A stretch of 64,000 bases of DNA from Triangularia verruculosa (Eukaryota; Ascomycota; Sordariomycetes; Sordariales; Podosporaceae), in the NCBI GenBank assembly GCA_033296885.1, contig MU863923.1, positions 1 to 64,000 of the forward strand, written 5' to 3'. How positions within the stretch are numbered: position 1 is the stretch's first letter; each line of letters starts with the position of its first letter. The notes below the pieces were generated by a model that saw only the letters and a list, made by a program, of their open reading frames with translations, had not been told where the DNA came from and ran no database searches. This document shows, piece by piece, positions 10,255 through 22,719 of the stretch. The position numbers and the translations under genes were made by a program.

Positions 10255-11205
10255 TTACCTACCGAACGTCATATCCCAAAAGGTTGGTGTTTTGTGAAGG
10301 TGAGCGGAGAATGGCGTTAGAAGTCCCCGCCAAACAGAGGGCTTCCTCACAGGATGCATCAAGGTACGAGATATCGGTCTCGAGAATTTGGGCCAACGAA
10401 GGCAAACGATGACCTGGAAAGGCAGCTCTAAGCTTTGCGCGAAGTCCGGTTTGACCATTCGGGAAGGCCTCCATGAACTTGGTAAACCATGAGAGGGTAT
10501 TTGCTGTGGAATTAAATCCGCCCATGACCAGGACAAATAACTCATCCCGCATAGCGACATCTTTCGTTGGGTCTGGCGGTTTGACACCTGCCTTCTTCGC
10601 TTTGAGGGCCGGCTTGCGCAGGACAAGGCCCATCGCACATATATCGATTGAATCACTTTGTAGACTGTCGATATCGAGGCTTTCGTACCGAGTTACCGCG
10701 TGGTTCATGGTGCGGCTCAAGTGGGCTACGACCTTTCTAAATCTAAACCACGAGCTTGACTGCCCAGGTTGGAAAAGGCGTTGAGCTGACATTCATGATG
10801 GTATCCACTACGTCACTTGTTCTTTCATGAAGACGCCCGCCGTGACTGGTTCGTTGAAGGGTCGGCTGGGAGAAGCAGTTAGGCGATTGGACTGCCAAGT
10901 CTCTGGGCCGCGATGCTGAAGATTGCCTCGGAGTTTGCTTTTATGCGCCGGATCGCAGGGATCAAGTCGGGAAGATCACCGGTGATTCGGTTGGCGGAAT
11001 GAATATTGTGTGGGATTCCTGGGTAACGCTTGGGATAGACCTTCTTTCGGCCCACAATGAGTACAAAAGCAGCGAGCAGTCTCAACAGGAGGAAGCATGT
11101 CCCGTTGCTGGCGTTGAGTATCTTGATGACATTTTGCTCAAGCGTGTTCTGGTATACCGAGGTTAAAACATCAAACCATGAGAAATCGTTGGGTGGACCG
11201 TTCAT
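10255..11205 (-). pseudogene. Broken cytochrome P450 gene
   Basis: Two minus-strand pieces belong to one P450. The upstream piece (11205-10879) has an N-terminal membrane segment and then PKRYPGIPHN and RRIKANSEAIF, the usual entry region. The downstream piece (10792-10255) holds the I-helix (DELFVLVMGGFNSTANTLSW) and a K-helix-like EEALCLAGT with the ExxR Arg replaced by Cys. It breaks off at NLLGYDV. Between them (10879-10793) the frame is interrupted by stops. The FxxGxRxCxG heme-binding part is missing in this window. All this points to a pseudogene without catalytic function. Confidence 0.75.
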
Positions 11206-11954
11206 ATAAGGTACTAAACATCGAGGCTCTTAGGTGGTCGATATTGATCGGGCTATGGCGGCGACAGGCCGCTGTCGAGCTGCGGCGCATGGTTGTAATG
11301 ACACTGAAGTATACCCTGAGATTGTGCCGCTAATGATGTCAAGTTTGTTGATTGCCCAACATAAGCTCCAGACGAGAGCCCATACCAGCGTTGGTGTGCT
11401 CTCTTGGCTGTAGGTGATGCACGGATTGTTCAGCGGTCATGTCGGGCTAGCCGTTTGCGAAGCGAGCCCATTGGCAGAGAGTGATTATCTAAGAGAGCAA
11501 GCACCCAGCGTCAGGTCCACCGGCCGTTATCGATAAGATGGCTCGAACCCTTCACGGTGACAACTCCCGAGGCCACCTCAAGCATTAATGCCATTACTCA
11601 ATGGAATGAATACCTACCTAATAAGAATCTAGTATGCTACCATCCAAGCGTCGTTTTCGACAAATGCTCCGGATTCATCAGCGACCCGCGCCGAATGAGC
11701 CGAACTGGCCGCTGCCAACATCCTTCCTCACCAGGAATCGCCCCGGGAATCACTCCAAATCCGGTTACAACAAGATGCCAACATTGTGGGGCAGTTATCA
11801 CCATGCGTTGTTCCCAGATATTCGGTGCTTGCAGGATTCCCACCCTCCGTGCCTCCTCCCTTGACACCACCTACAACCTTTTGATTGGGCTAGTTGGGAG
11901 CTTCCTTTCACTCATCATCGTGGATCAACCGCGCTTGGGATATCTCCAATCATC
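11206..11954. other. Intergenic region before the CE5 gene
   Basis: No supported gene. A forward frame at 11557-11958 runs into the next gene in a different frame and has no family motif. This stretch should hold the CE5 promoter. Confidence 0.45.
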
Positions 11955-12888
11955 ATGAAGGAGCTCTTGTTGCGCGCGCTCGCGCTATTCCACCGGCAAA
12001 CCCCATATATTTGGGATGGCACCTGCGCAACGGGAATCCACATGATCGTGGCAAGAGGTAGCACCGAAGCTCCCGGCCTGGGCAGGATTGGTGTTGTTGC
12101 GCAGAATGTTTCTATGTTGATTCCAAACTCCTCGGTCGCGGCAGTGGACTACCCAGCAACGTTCGAGAACTACTTCACCTCATACGCGACGGGAGCCTCC
12201 GAGTTCGAGAGACTGGTGCTTGAGCATGTCCAGGCATGTCCAGATACCAGGATTGCTCTACTTGGTTATTCACAAGGAGCTCATGCCATGATGGATTCTG
12301 TTTGTGGAGATGGGGATGGCGAGTTCGTTCTCTCTCTCGGTTTCAGGCAGGCGCTTGCTTCCCAAGGTAAGCAGAGTTCCTATTGCATTGTGATCAACAT
12401 CGGAAAACTTATCAGGATTCTTAGTCGTTGCTGTTGTTGGGTTTGGGGACCCAAGCTTCAATGCAACAGCTCCTTGGAGTGTTGGGACAAGCACCGGCGC
12501 AGGCCTATTTGCTCGTAAAAACATCACCGCTTGTGAGCCATACGCAGCGAGAATTCAGAGCTGGTGTGACGAGGGCGATGTGTATTGCGATTTGGGCAAT
12601 GATAGGGCTGTCCATGGCTCGTACTTTTCCAACTACACTCAGGAGGCAGCTCAGTTTGTCAAGGAGAAGTTTGACAACTCTGATCCTGTCATTGATCTCC
12701 CGACAACTACTGCGCCGCCAACCGAGACAACGGCGCCAACAGAAACAGTATCGACGTCAATATTGACACCAACATCGACGCCAACAGAAACAACAATTCC
12801 CCAGTCTGCCGCTGGATCCTTTGGACCTTCTTGGATGATGGTTGCCTCAATCGTAGGCTCGATGATGGTTTGGATGGAGCTTTTGTGA
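11955..12888 (+). CDS. Carbohydrate esterase family 5 protein (cutinase/acetylxylan esterase) with C-terminal anchor
   Basis: There are two exons, 11955-12366 and 12416-12888, giving about 294 aa. The 49-nt intron gtaagc...tcag joins ASQG|FLVVAVVGFGDPS. The nucleophile is in GYSQGAH near residue 110, the catalytic Asp in CDEGDVYCD and the His in RAVHGSYF, the CE5 triad in the right order. A Thr/Pro/Glu-rich linker follows (near residues 230-270) and then a hydrophobic tail ending VWMELL, so the enzyme is probably GPI-anchored. CE5 enzymes cleave acetyl groups from xylan or ester bonds in cutin; I cannot tell which. The N-terminal hydrophobic stretch is short, so the start or a first exon may be misplaced. 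Confidence 0.85.
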
Positions 12889-15813
12889 GTTGGTAGTTGT
12901 ACATACGTGTCACACGCTCTTCTTGGGGTTACTTGCTGGCCATATTATGTGTCATAGGGCGATATTCTGGAACAACAGCGAGCACCAGGTTGGGCATTAT
13001 GTATATAGATGGCTCCAAGTGCGACATATTTGTGTCAAAGACTCGAAGTTTGCGACCGGGGGGTGTGAACTGTGTTATCTCGAAGGCTATCTAGGTACAA
13101 TACAAAGAGGTGTCTGGAATCAGAAGTGTTCTTAGATCTTTGATCGCTTTAAGTTCATGGAGAGCTAGCCCACACTTTCCGTCTCGACGCGAGGCCCGGC
13201 TCCGATCATGCGCGCCCCAAACTTGCCTACCCAGTCCATGTCTGCCATGTCGTTTCACCACGGCAGCGCCCGGGCACCGTGCAGTCCCTACCCGGATTAC
13301 TGGATGCAACTACTCATCGTTGAGGGTTGTTCAGCATCCACAGACTTTCAGGTTGCAGTTGCCGGCTGTGTCCCCAATTAGGTATCAGACACCGTCATCT
13401 GCCGTGTGTTCACGGTTGGGCTCTCCCCCATCGCCTTCCTGGCGGGGTGTGGATTCCTCAGAGGCATCCCCCGTAAACCACCGATCATGTACTTCTGGAC
13501 CTGGGCTCTTCGAATCGCTACCACATCACCTTATGCTGTCGACTGCATTTCAAGTTATTCCAACAGAATCACCGGGCATGACCGTTATTGCTAACCGTCA
13601 TATTTCTCCGGTTCGTATCTGAGACTTGCCCACTGGGCTTCCAGATTGTCCATATTCGACCTTGGCCTCAACATGCCACCCAGGCTTGGGTTCCCGGGAC
13701 GAGATTGAAGCCCGTCGAATTTGCCGAGGAATAAGCTGATTAAATGGAGCTTCAATTTATTTGAACATGCCACGCTTCTTGTTGTCACTTCCTGTTGTCA
13801 ACATGTTACGAAGGTCATGTTAGCAGCGGAAGGGGGTTATCGTTTCGTATGGACAGGATCGTGGTGAACAGCCTGGAGCCATGGCATGTGTGAGATGACG
13901 CAGCGGATATACCTGGAACATTAAAGGAGTTCGAACTGACTTTTGTAACATTCATCCAGAGGTCATAGGTTCAGCAGTATGGTACCTTACAATGTTAGTT
14001 CTCTTGCTTTCCTTCTTCGGGAAGGACGTTTGGAGCCACTACTGAACTCAGGTACACTATCTTTGGTGGCATATTAACGATCTGTTGAAGATTGCGCAAG
14101 TGATGTTAAGGCCCAGTCCTCACCCTCGAAGACATACTGGATAGCTTTGGAAAAAAGAGCTTCTGGTGTCAAACATACCAGATAATCTGTGTATCATGTT
14201 CAAGAATGGGTGTCGCCACCAAGACCAACAAGAGCTTCGAACATGTATAAACATAGGTGCCTTTCAATTCTGCATATTGCTCTCTACAACCACCAATTTA
14301 ACTGAAAAGCTTTATAGTCTGACTTCTTTGCGAATTTAATGTACCATAGGGGGCAACGGAGATGTATTACCAAGTATCGTCTCTGTGTTGAACACTGCAT
14401 GAGTAGGTAGACGAATGGCAGACACAAGTGCATGTGGTTGACTTCGTGGACATTGAACAGAAAGAGGAAAAGGCAGTCCCAAGAGCTATTTGTATGGTTA
14501 CCACGGCCATGACGCTGCTCTCTTCGTGAACTATCGTTGGACAGTACTTCCACTCCGCTGCCGCCTAAATAGGTATGTAAATGAGATATCTGTTAACCTT
14601 CGCCTCTCCAATTCTGTGCGAAGATCTCTTGGGTGCCCCACAGGATACGAAGGTTTTGTAAACAGGTACTCAAGAGACCTTAGAGAATAAGGTCATTCAT
14701 GAATCACGACATACACAAAGGGGCTTATCAGCTAGATATCTGTCGATACCTGCTTTATCCCACTTTGAAATGCCTGTACCTTTGATGTAGCAACCTCTAT
14801 CTACCTTAGGTAGGTAGGTAGTCCACATACAGGTATGACCCCTCCTTGGTAGGTAGTGCAATTGATTCAGTCTGACTAGAAGCAACTGGTGAGTCATCTG
14901 AATGCCGTGACAACGAGACAAATGCAGCTAAACCACACTTTGTCTCCCAATGACTGGCCAGGAGGTGCTACTCACGTGTAGGAGAACCACAATGGTTGAA
15001 CGGTGAAGGTCGTTGAAGTGACCCAAGGTCCGTACCTACCTACCTTAGATTTGCCATGAACACAGAAGTCTGTGATATGCTGACTTCACATTCACACTAG
15101 ATACTTTTCCTTGGGCAACTGAATAATGGTTGAGCATAACAATGTCTTTGCAAAACCCAAGCCTGGTATTCTCAAGTAGCGTGTTATATTAAGGTAATAA
15201 AACATCTGGCAGCTTCTTACAAGACAGCAATCATTTTACCAAAAGAGAACAGGGGTCACCTAAGAAGGTGTTCGTAGGCGTGAAGGAAGGACGTAGGATA
15301 AATCATTCTTGTTATAAGGAGGAAGAGGCCGATCCAAGGCGTGTGGATCCATGCCACAGTCAAACAGGGCTGGCTGCCGGTGAAAGGAACTTTGAGGTCT
15401 GGGACATGACAATGGGTACATGTACTGGAAGTGCAAAGGAGGTTCATTGTGACAGGCAAGAAAGGCATTGGTTCATGGCCATAGTAGCAGGGTCGGTGGG
15501 GGGCAGAGGCACCGTTTCTGGCCGGGTTCATTTGTTCAAAAATGACGTCGTAAGCGAGGTGTGAGAGTGTTGATGGGCAGGTGCGTGTTAGGAGCATCTT
15601 CGACGCTCTTGCCTAGCGAATATGTTGCTGGTCTGAAATATTGAACTGCGGGGCTTTCTTACGTCTCTCCTCTCCCGAGTAATTCTTTCGCGAATGTACC
15701 TAGCTTCGTCTTCCTCCACCACACATCGATATCGCGGTGGCATCAACAGACCAGGCATTCTTACCTTCTCGCCTTGGACTACCCATTTGCCTATCTCCTC
15801 GCCATCTAGCACT
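12889..15813. other. Gene-poor 2.9 kb region
   Basis: I see no supported gene. The part at 13110-13620 is richer in GC and open in two forward frames, but neither shows a domain, start context or splice structure. Short TAGG/CCTA runs occur at 14805-14822 and near 15037-15048. The right end holds the promoter of the gene at 15814. Confidence 0.5.
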
Positions 15814-17645
15814 ATGCGACCAATAACACCAATGACATGGCTGAGCAACAACCGCGCTGGCAGGCATCGCACAAGTCGCGACCCGAATCTTGCGAATTTC
15901 GGCGATGGATATGGGCCTGGTTCCTCCCAGCTCTCACAACAGTATGGTCAACAGCACTACGGTCCTGAGGTGTACAGGGGCCCTACCGTGTACAGCGGCT
16001 ACCAGCCTCTTCAGTCGATGATGCATCCCGTGTTTCACAGCAGCTACTCAGCTCCAGACCATATCAGTCTCTCCGGGCATTCACACGCCCATGGAACCTA
16101 TCACCCTCAACAGGACCCCTATCGTCGACCAGCCACTCCTTATGCGCCTTCTCCTCTGGGTTTGTCTGGGCAGTTCGGCCTACGACCTGACGCAATCCCG
16201 TTTGACCCATCTTCGCCTCTTCTTCCGCCATCGCCGTCGCATGCACTGGGTGACCCGACATCTCTGGTGAGTGTCTCCTGCTTGTCACATTGACAATGTA
16301 TTGGGCTGACCCGTCTTAACTCATGTAGAACCACGGCGCACCATGCTACTATGACTGTGGCGACGACTGTCCTTTTGCAGACCCCTACCGGCCAGGATGG
16401 TTGGAACGAAAGGCAAAAGATAAGGACACAGACGAGAATACGGCTCCGGCCTCGTCCCCTGTCGCTGCGAGCGATGAGAACCAGCAGAATGAGACCCCTC
16501 TCAATCTGAAGAAGGGGCTCACCGCTCTTCCGCCGGACTGGTTGGAGAGAATGGCCAAAGAGAGAGCGTCTCGGCAGAACATGACCAACACACCCCAGGC
16601 ATCACCTCCTAGTAGTCCTTGGTCCCGTGCCCAACCCATGAGCCATATTGGGGGTGATCTGCGCGCTCCCAGGAACTTCGGCAATATTGCAGACGGTCAA
16701 AGCCCTACGATATCCCGGGCTTCGACTTCCACCCTCCGCGACCAGTTCACACCAGCTTCTAGAACTCCCACTCACGGTTCCCGTGGGCCCCGGGCTGTAG
16801 CTGGCTGCCCACCTAACCCCGGCGCTTATGCTCAGTACGTGACAGGCCGGCCAACTACCAATATGGCTTCAGTCCGCGGGAATCCACACATCTTTTACAT
16901 GCAAGATCCCAACGCAGGCTCTGTTCTTCCTCTTCACCAGCTCCTCGAGACTTCCAAAGGCGCTTCATACGAGGACTTGGAAAAGCTTCGTCAGGCCATC
17001 AAGCGAGTCGAGAATGCAAGGAACATATCTGAACTGGCATATAGCCCATGCAGTTCGTCAAATAACAGTCAACAAAGCTCTTGGTCTCTTGAGGACCTGG
17101 CCGATGATATTCAGCCAGAGGAAAGCTGCTCGGTATTCATCTCTGGCCTCCCAAAGGATGTTACCCTCTCTCAACTTCTCGGAAGCATTCGCTGTGGCCG
17201 TGTCCGCTATAGCAAGATTGCTGGTTCTGAAGCTTTGGTTGTTTTCTTTGAGAAAAATGCTGCGCAAAGGTTCGCCCGCCAGGGTCAACTTGATGTTGCC
17301 GAGGTGCAGGCGAAGGTTCAATTGGCCAAGATGCGCGTAGCTGAGAGTACATTGCCACGCAGTGTTTCGAGGGTTCTGGTGATCTCAGGTTTTGTGAGGG
17401 CTCTCAGCATCCCCTTTTTGAAGGACTGTCTAGAGATGAAAAACGTCCGGTGTGAGCTGGAGAAGATTGTCCGGGGGACACAGGGCGACATGTCCACCCT
17501 TGAGTGGCACTTTGCCTCCTACGCTCAGGCCAGGAAGGTTCAGGACGTCATCATGACCGAGCCATTGTTGTGCAAGAAGGGGGTAAGAGCGAGGTTTGGC
17601 ATCGACCCATGCGCTGGCTCAGATACGGGAACCCTGAGACTGTAG
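15814..17645 (+). CDS. RRM-like RNA-binding protein, copy 1 of a tandem pair
   Basis: There are two exons, 15814-16266 and 16329-17645, giving about 589 aa. The 62-nt intron (gtgagt...gtag) is phase 0. The first 400 residues are rich in Ser, Pro, Tyr and Gln and look disordered. Near residues 415-490 is a divergent RNA-recognition motif: the RNP2-like strand SVFISGLPKDVT, helix LSQLLGSI, and the RNP1-like strand EALVVFFEKN followed by AAQRFARQG. A second domain follows and ends RARFGIDPCAG, an ending shared with the paralogue at 18829. Family known only as fungal RRM-like proteins, so the RNA target is unknown. An in-frame Met at 15832 is an alternative start. Confidence 0.78.
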
Positions 17646-18828
17646 AAGGAATCTCGGGATCTCTTTGGGATGCTTTGTCTAAGGAAGTTATTTGGCATCC
17701 GCTGGGGCTAAGGAAGATATTGGAAAAACGGAGTAGGTTTGATGGGGAGTATTGCCACTGGATTATGGGGCGTTCGGCGGATTGGGAACAAGGAATGGAC
17801 ATATGCCCTGGATAGGTATGAGCGATGGATATGCCCTGGTTTTGCCTTGCCTTTCAATTCCTTTGCTAGCGTAGATATTGCGAACTTGATGCTATATTGT
17901 CCTTGTTCTCGTTCTTTGTGTCTGGTGTATACCATATTCGCTCACAACCTGGAAGTTTTGTTTACACTGCATCATGGCAGCCTTCGGACTCCCCTGCCGA
18001 TACAGAGGCCAGCCAGAGCTCCATACCTATTTACATCGACATCAATATCTCATAATGTCTCTGCGGATCGAGCTCTGGTGGGGTCGTCAGGCTTTTGGAG
18101 CAAGCGCCTATTTACTCCTCCAAGGCTAGGCATATCGCTCGGGTCCGCTCACAATCACTACCTAGGTAGGAAGGCGAGGTATGTTGTTGAATTCAGGGGG
18201 TGGCGTCCGGTGGTGGCTGCCCTGGTGTGGCTGGTGAGTTCAGCCCTCGAGAATGTCTTGGCGAAACCATTTTCGAGCCGCCACTCAACAACTGGTGGTC
18301 ATTGCAATATATACCAATCTCTGTAGAGATAGTCTTTCAAGAATTGTGAGCATACCTTAATCTACATAGGTAGCTTCTTACATGACCCAATGTTGTCTAC
18401 CTAGGTACCTACCTACTCCTCATAAGAATGACGAGCCTCCCTGGAGACTGATCGGACATAGGTCAGGTAAGGTACCTTATCTCTGATCTCAACTAACCAG
18501 ATGTTTCCCTCAAAGGCCTGAAAAGCATCGGGAAAGCGGCGGTTTCAGATTGAGGGAACGTGCCGCCCATTGTTTGGCCATGTCCTTGGCCCCACCTACC
18601 TACTTCAAGAGCAACTGTGATCTCACTGTGGTCATATCTTCCTCCGCGTACTCCTTTGGTCAGAATTTCATTCCCTTCCGTAAACAACAGCCAACAGCAG
18701 ACCACCCCAATTTGGGCACTCAAGCCCAGCCTCGTCCACCAGCGTGACTTGTGACAGCAGAAGCTTCAATCGGCTTGCGCCATCGCCCTGTTCAATTTCA
18801 AGCGACTTGGGAAGGTTTTAGTATAAGT
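17646..18828. other. Spacer between RRM-like paralogues
   Basis: No gene seen. It contains the first copy of a duplicated non-coding segment (18191-18305) and CCTA/TAGG-type short repeats near 18380-18420. The promoter of copy 2 lies at the right end. Confidence 0.5.
18191..18305 (+). repeat. Duplicated non-coding segment, copy A
   Basis: About 115 bases starting TTCAGGGGGTGGCGTCCGG and ending near CTGGTGGTCATTG. They closely match 20777-20900 in the same orientation. Each copy lies about 0.5 kb after the stop codon of an RRM-like gene. Confidence 0.85.
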
Positions 18829-20255
18829 ATGGATCCGAGCTATCTGCATAGGCTCCTCCGGCAACCTTACGATCCGGATATCTGCGCGGCTTTGGTGGAG
18901 GTTCTTCGAACACATACTCACCGATACCACTGCTTTCCTGCGTTAGTCCTTCGTAGGGAACCGCAGTACCCGCAACGACAAGCTCCACAGCTATCGCCAA
19001 CTCCTCCCGTGCAACGAGCGGTTGTCGCTGTAGTTTCTGGAACTCCACGCTCGTATTCACAACCTCCAGTCTGCGCTTGCTGCTTCCACGAAAGCACTGG
19101 GGTGTATAACACCTCTCCCGCCACCGACGCCCGGATCAGCCAAAACAATGTGTCCCCGAGGACGGTAAACCAACCCTTCGAAGCCCATCGTTACATGTAC
19201 ATCCAGTCGGCCCAGTTTCGTACGGGTCCGTTGTTTGAACATAGTTGCACCTCGATTTCGGTGTCTGAGACCGTAAGTCCACGCCCGGCTCCCGTATTTT
19301 CAAGCTTCACCTGAATGACACGGAACATTACACTTACCCTCTCTGATAGATTTTTGAAACCCCTTTCCTGAACTGTGGCTGGTTTGAGAACCGTCCTCAG
19401 AACAATGGCGGTTTGTGGAGCGATCATTGCAGTTACTCAACCAGCAACATGAGGGATTACCCGTCCTATTTCGGACATACCTACCTAGTCACCCCCGCTA
19501 CTCAGGTGCCACTCTCCTTCACCAGCCAGAATGAGCACTTGCTGGCCCAGCATGAGGGGTTTCCACATTCGTTTGCGGGCCACCACACCGACATATCCCT
19601 CGGACCCGAGAATGACGCGCCGTGTTCGTCTATTCACGCCATGTCCGACAACTATAGAGGCAACCGTCTAAATGTTGCCAACTACTCGATGGATATTCCT
19701 ACCATTCTCAACACTTCTCTTTGGATCACCGGCCTCCCGTTCGACGTTACAGTTCACGAGTTGCTTCAGTGTATCCGGGGTTTCGGAAACATCTTCGCGC
19801 TCCACCTGAACAGGCCAGAGGAGGGAACAGGTCACTTCTTCTCCGCAGCGAAGCTTACCTTCTTTAAGGCGGAAGCTGCCCAACGGTTCTTGCGCAGCCA
19901 TGAGCGCACTGGGCTCGTTGTTGGAAACTTGACTGCTTCTGTCCGACCTAATCGCATCAAGGTTGCTGAGGGCGATCATCCCGACCATTATTCGCGAGTC
20001 CTAGTCATCCTTAGGCCGGCGGACGTTACGAACGAAGAATGGGTCAGCCATCAGCTTTCTACCAGAGGAATTTACTGGGATACAGATGACGTCTTCGAGT
20101 ATGTTCACCCGGTGACTGGGTGGGTCAGACTGGAATTCCGGTTTGGCTCCTACCGAGGACAGTCCTCGCAGGCCTACCGGGTTCTGAGGGGGCGAGAGGC
20201 TCGGGATAGAAGTATCATGGTCATCTTCGGGCTTGATCCTTGTGCTTCGAAGTAA
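18829..20255 (+). CDS. RRM-like RNA-binding protein, copy 2 of a tandem pair
   Basis: There are two exons, 18829-19272 and 19350-20255, giving about 449 aa. The 77-nt intron starts gtaagt after SVSET and ends gatag before IFETPF; both sides are phase 0. The RRM-like domain covers about residues 268-350, with TSLWITGLPFDVT, the helix VHELLQCIRGFG and the strand AAKLTFFKAEAAQRF. The layout and the ending VIFGLDPCASK match the gene at 15814 (FGIDPCAG). The N-terminal region is shorter and more diverged than the RRM half. The pair arose by tandem duplication, and the shared 3' segments show that flanking DNA was copied too. Function unknown. Confidence 0.75.
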
Positions 20256-22022
20256 GGCGAACAATATCAATTACTCGGGGACTGGCCATTTCAAGGGAGA
20301 AACGACTGAGGAATGAGCAGAAGGAAATGTGTCATACCGCGTACTTCTATCGTGCAATTGGGAACCACCTTTCAACCGCATTGTTCTTCTTTTTAATCAC
20401 TACCTACCCTGCTAACCCACTCTTGGATTTGTACCTAGTTCACCTACCGGTAGGGTTGCATGTTGGTACTGATCATATGGGAGCAGGACTCAATATTTCT
20501 ACTGCAAGGGGTTGAGGCGTCTAGCCAGGGCAAGAGATGCTGGAGGCTTTCGGCACAGACCCTTGTGCAAGTTCCTATTGAAGGGTTCACGTACCTTGGG
20601 CATTCAGGAAGCATTACTACCTTACTATCAACAACAACACATATAGCGAGGGAGTAAGACGGGGGTATCCTGTGAGAGTAGATAGCAGAGCAATATGATG
20701 AGTAGCAAACTATGTTGTTCCCCGTCCTGTGAGCTAAACCTTTGTATAGAAATACTTAGCGAAGTTTATCGTTGGGTTCAGGGGGTGGCGTCCGGCCGGT
20801 GGTGGCTGGGTGTGGCTAGAGAGTTCAGCCCCTGAAAATGTCTTGGCGCAATCAGGTCCAATGTGTCGAGCCACCAAACCATGGAACTGGTGGTCATTGG
20901 TAGATGGTGTCAATCCCGACAGGCCTTTAAGACCCTTGGTCACCCAGCGGCCAAGTGCAGAACGAGGAGCTTTTATATCCAGGAGCTTTAGCTTCGGTCG
21001 GTATCTAAGCATTCTAAGTAGCCACGGCCCCCACATTAAACGGTCCGGCTCTCGTGAGCACTCCGGTTGTTCGTCCGGGGAAAACTATCTTAGTGTGGCT
21101 GACAGTCGTGTAATCAATGCCCTTTTGGCTCTCAACGGAGTGATCAACGCTGTGCCTTCTAGCAGAGTCTCAGGTCCAGGTCATGTTTGCCTCGAGGTCC
21201 GCAGTTCTGTACCTAGCCAGTGATAGCGGGCTCGCCATTCGAAGTAGCATCCCGCGCCATTTTGCGACTAGCTACGGTTCCTCGGGCTACTTCTCTGTCA
21301 ATCCTCAATACTATCCCACTGTTTCAAACACCTTTCCTCGCAGCGGGCTCCATAGATAGATTGAACGGCGGCGGGTTTTCTTGCTGGGAAGCAACTGGAG
21401 TACAGATGTGTGAGATCACGTGATGACGCGCGCATCGCTTCTGCCGCACACAGACCCTAAACGCGTCTCCCCCAAATTAACTTCCGGTCCACGCAGCCCG
21501 CATTTGAGCATTCGCTATCCATCAACCTCTTCCTCGAATACACTCCGGCCCCCAGCGCCCACCATCCAAAACGCTCTCGATGGGGTCCTCCCAAAGAAAG
21601 AGAAAGAGCCGAAGCGCTCAAACGTGAATCAGGGGCAATTTAGCGATAGCCAACCTGCTGAACTTGAAGCGATAACTCGCGAAAACGACGTTCCGCTAGC
21701 TACAGTACTCGAGGTAGCGAAAAAGGAGCAGCAATTCCACCACGGACCTCCTGACAGTCTTGACATCCAACAAGGATTTCAGAGACACGATATCTACAAG
21801 GCCCCGGTGTTTCCTTCGAAAGAGGTGCTTCTCGTTACCTGTGAGGAGGACTGGAAGCTTTAAAGTCTTACCCGATCCATTCGGAGTATCGAATTTTGTC
21901 ATAGGTCCAACTTTGAGCTGAAGGACTAAGTCACTAGGATCCTGACCGACAGCATTGCATCAGTACTAACATGGACTTCCCTGCAGCGAGCATTTTGGTG
22001 TCATTGCCAGTGCCTCCGCAAA
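20256..22022. other. Spacer between the RRM-like pair and the LRR relic
   Basis: It contains copy B of the duplicated segment (20777-20900). A 147-codon forward frame at 21420-21863 has low-complexity sequence without recognisable motifs. It may be part of the degraded gene to its right, but I cannot connect them. Confidence 0.45.
20777..20900 (+). repeat. Duplicated non-coding segment, copy B
   Basis: Matches 18191-18305 over its whole length with small gaps, sharing the blocks GGGGGTGGCGTCCGG, AATGTCTTGGCG, CGAGCC and ACTGGTGGTCATTG. It lies 522 bases after the stop of the second RRM-like gene; copy A lies 546 bases after the first. Confidence 0.85.
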
Positions 22023-22585
22023 ATTTCGCAAGGGCCTCCGATCGATCAGCTATAAAGGCAGCAACCTTATCAAGATTACCGATGCTGCGGTGGAAGAGCT
22101 CGCTAAGATATGCCCCAAACCGAGCACATTCATTTCACAAACGCGCCTATGCTATCTGACAGGCACTCTCTACCATCGCCCGCGGTTTCCCGTTCATTCG
22201 CTCCATCGTGATAGGCGGCCCCGCCGCTACCCCCGAGGTTGTCATGGCCGGCGGAAGAAAACAAGCTGTGTGGATGTTCCAAGGCGCTATCTCAGGCGCT
22301 GCGTTAGACGAGCTACTAAAAGACAAAGGGTTGGCGGCAAATTTGGAACTGCTGGATCTGGGCAACCAAGCGTTTGCACTCAACGAAAAGTACGAGGAGT
22401 ATGGGGAGTCGGTCATTGGGGCTCGCCGCCGTTTATATTATGTTGATGGATATGGCGGTGACCGCAACCTGTACTTTGGTGGAGAGATGGTTGATAGCAA
22501 CGTGGACGAACTGGCTTTGACGGCTATGGTGATGACAGCGACTACGATGACGATAGCGATAGAGAGACGAGTACGATGGCTATAA
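22023..22585 (+). pseudogene. Frameshifted leucine-rich-repeat (F-box type) gene relic
   Basis: Three forward frames in turn read as one LRR protein. The first gives LRSISYKGSNLIKITD and AAVEELAKICP (from 22024). The second gives HIHFTNAPMLSDR (about 22120-22160). The third gives ALSTIARGFPFIRSIVIGG (about 22158 on) and then runs open to 22585. Such D-A-A-V-E-E-L and L-S-D-A-L repeats are typical of AMN1/F-box LRR proteins of fungi. At least two frame changes in 60 bases, and no good start, mean the gene is broken. If real introns explained the shifts they would have to be shorter than any fungal intron. Confidence 0.6.
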
Positions 22586-22719
22586 GTTTATTCTTGGATC
22601 TGAGCGATAAAGTTGGAACACGGGTACGCCCACATGCCTTTTTCCACGGGTAGACTTCTAGATATTGCAGATACACATCTCACCGAATTTTCTGGTCCCA
22701 CCGTCGTCACAACCAGCGC

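Noticed and set aside
13110..13622. Forward frame of 170 codons in the gene-poor region
   Set aside because: Two overlapping frames are equally open and neither shows a family or splice sites.
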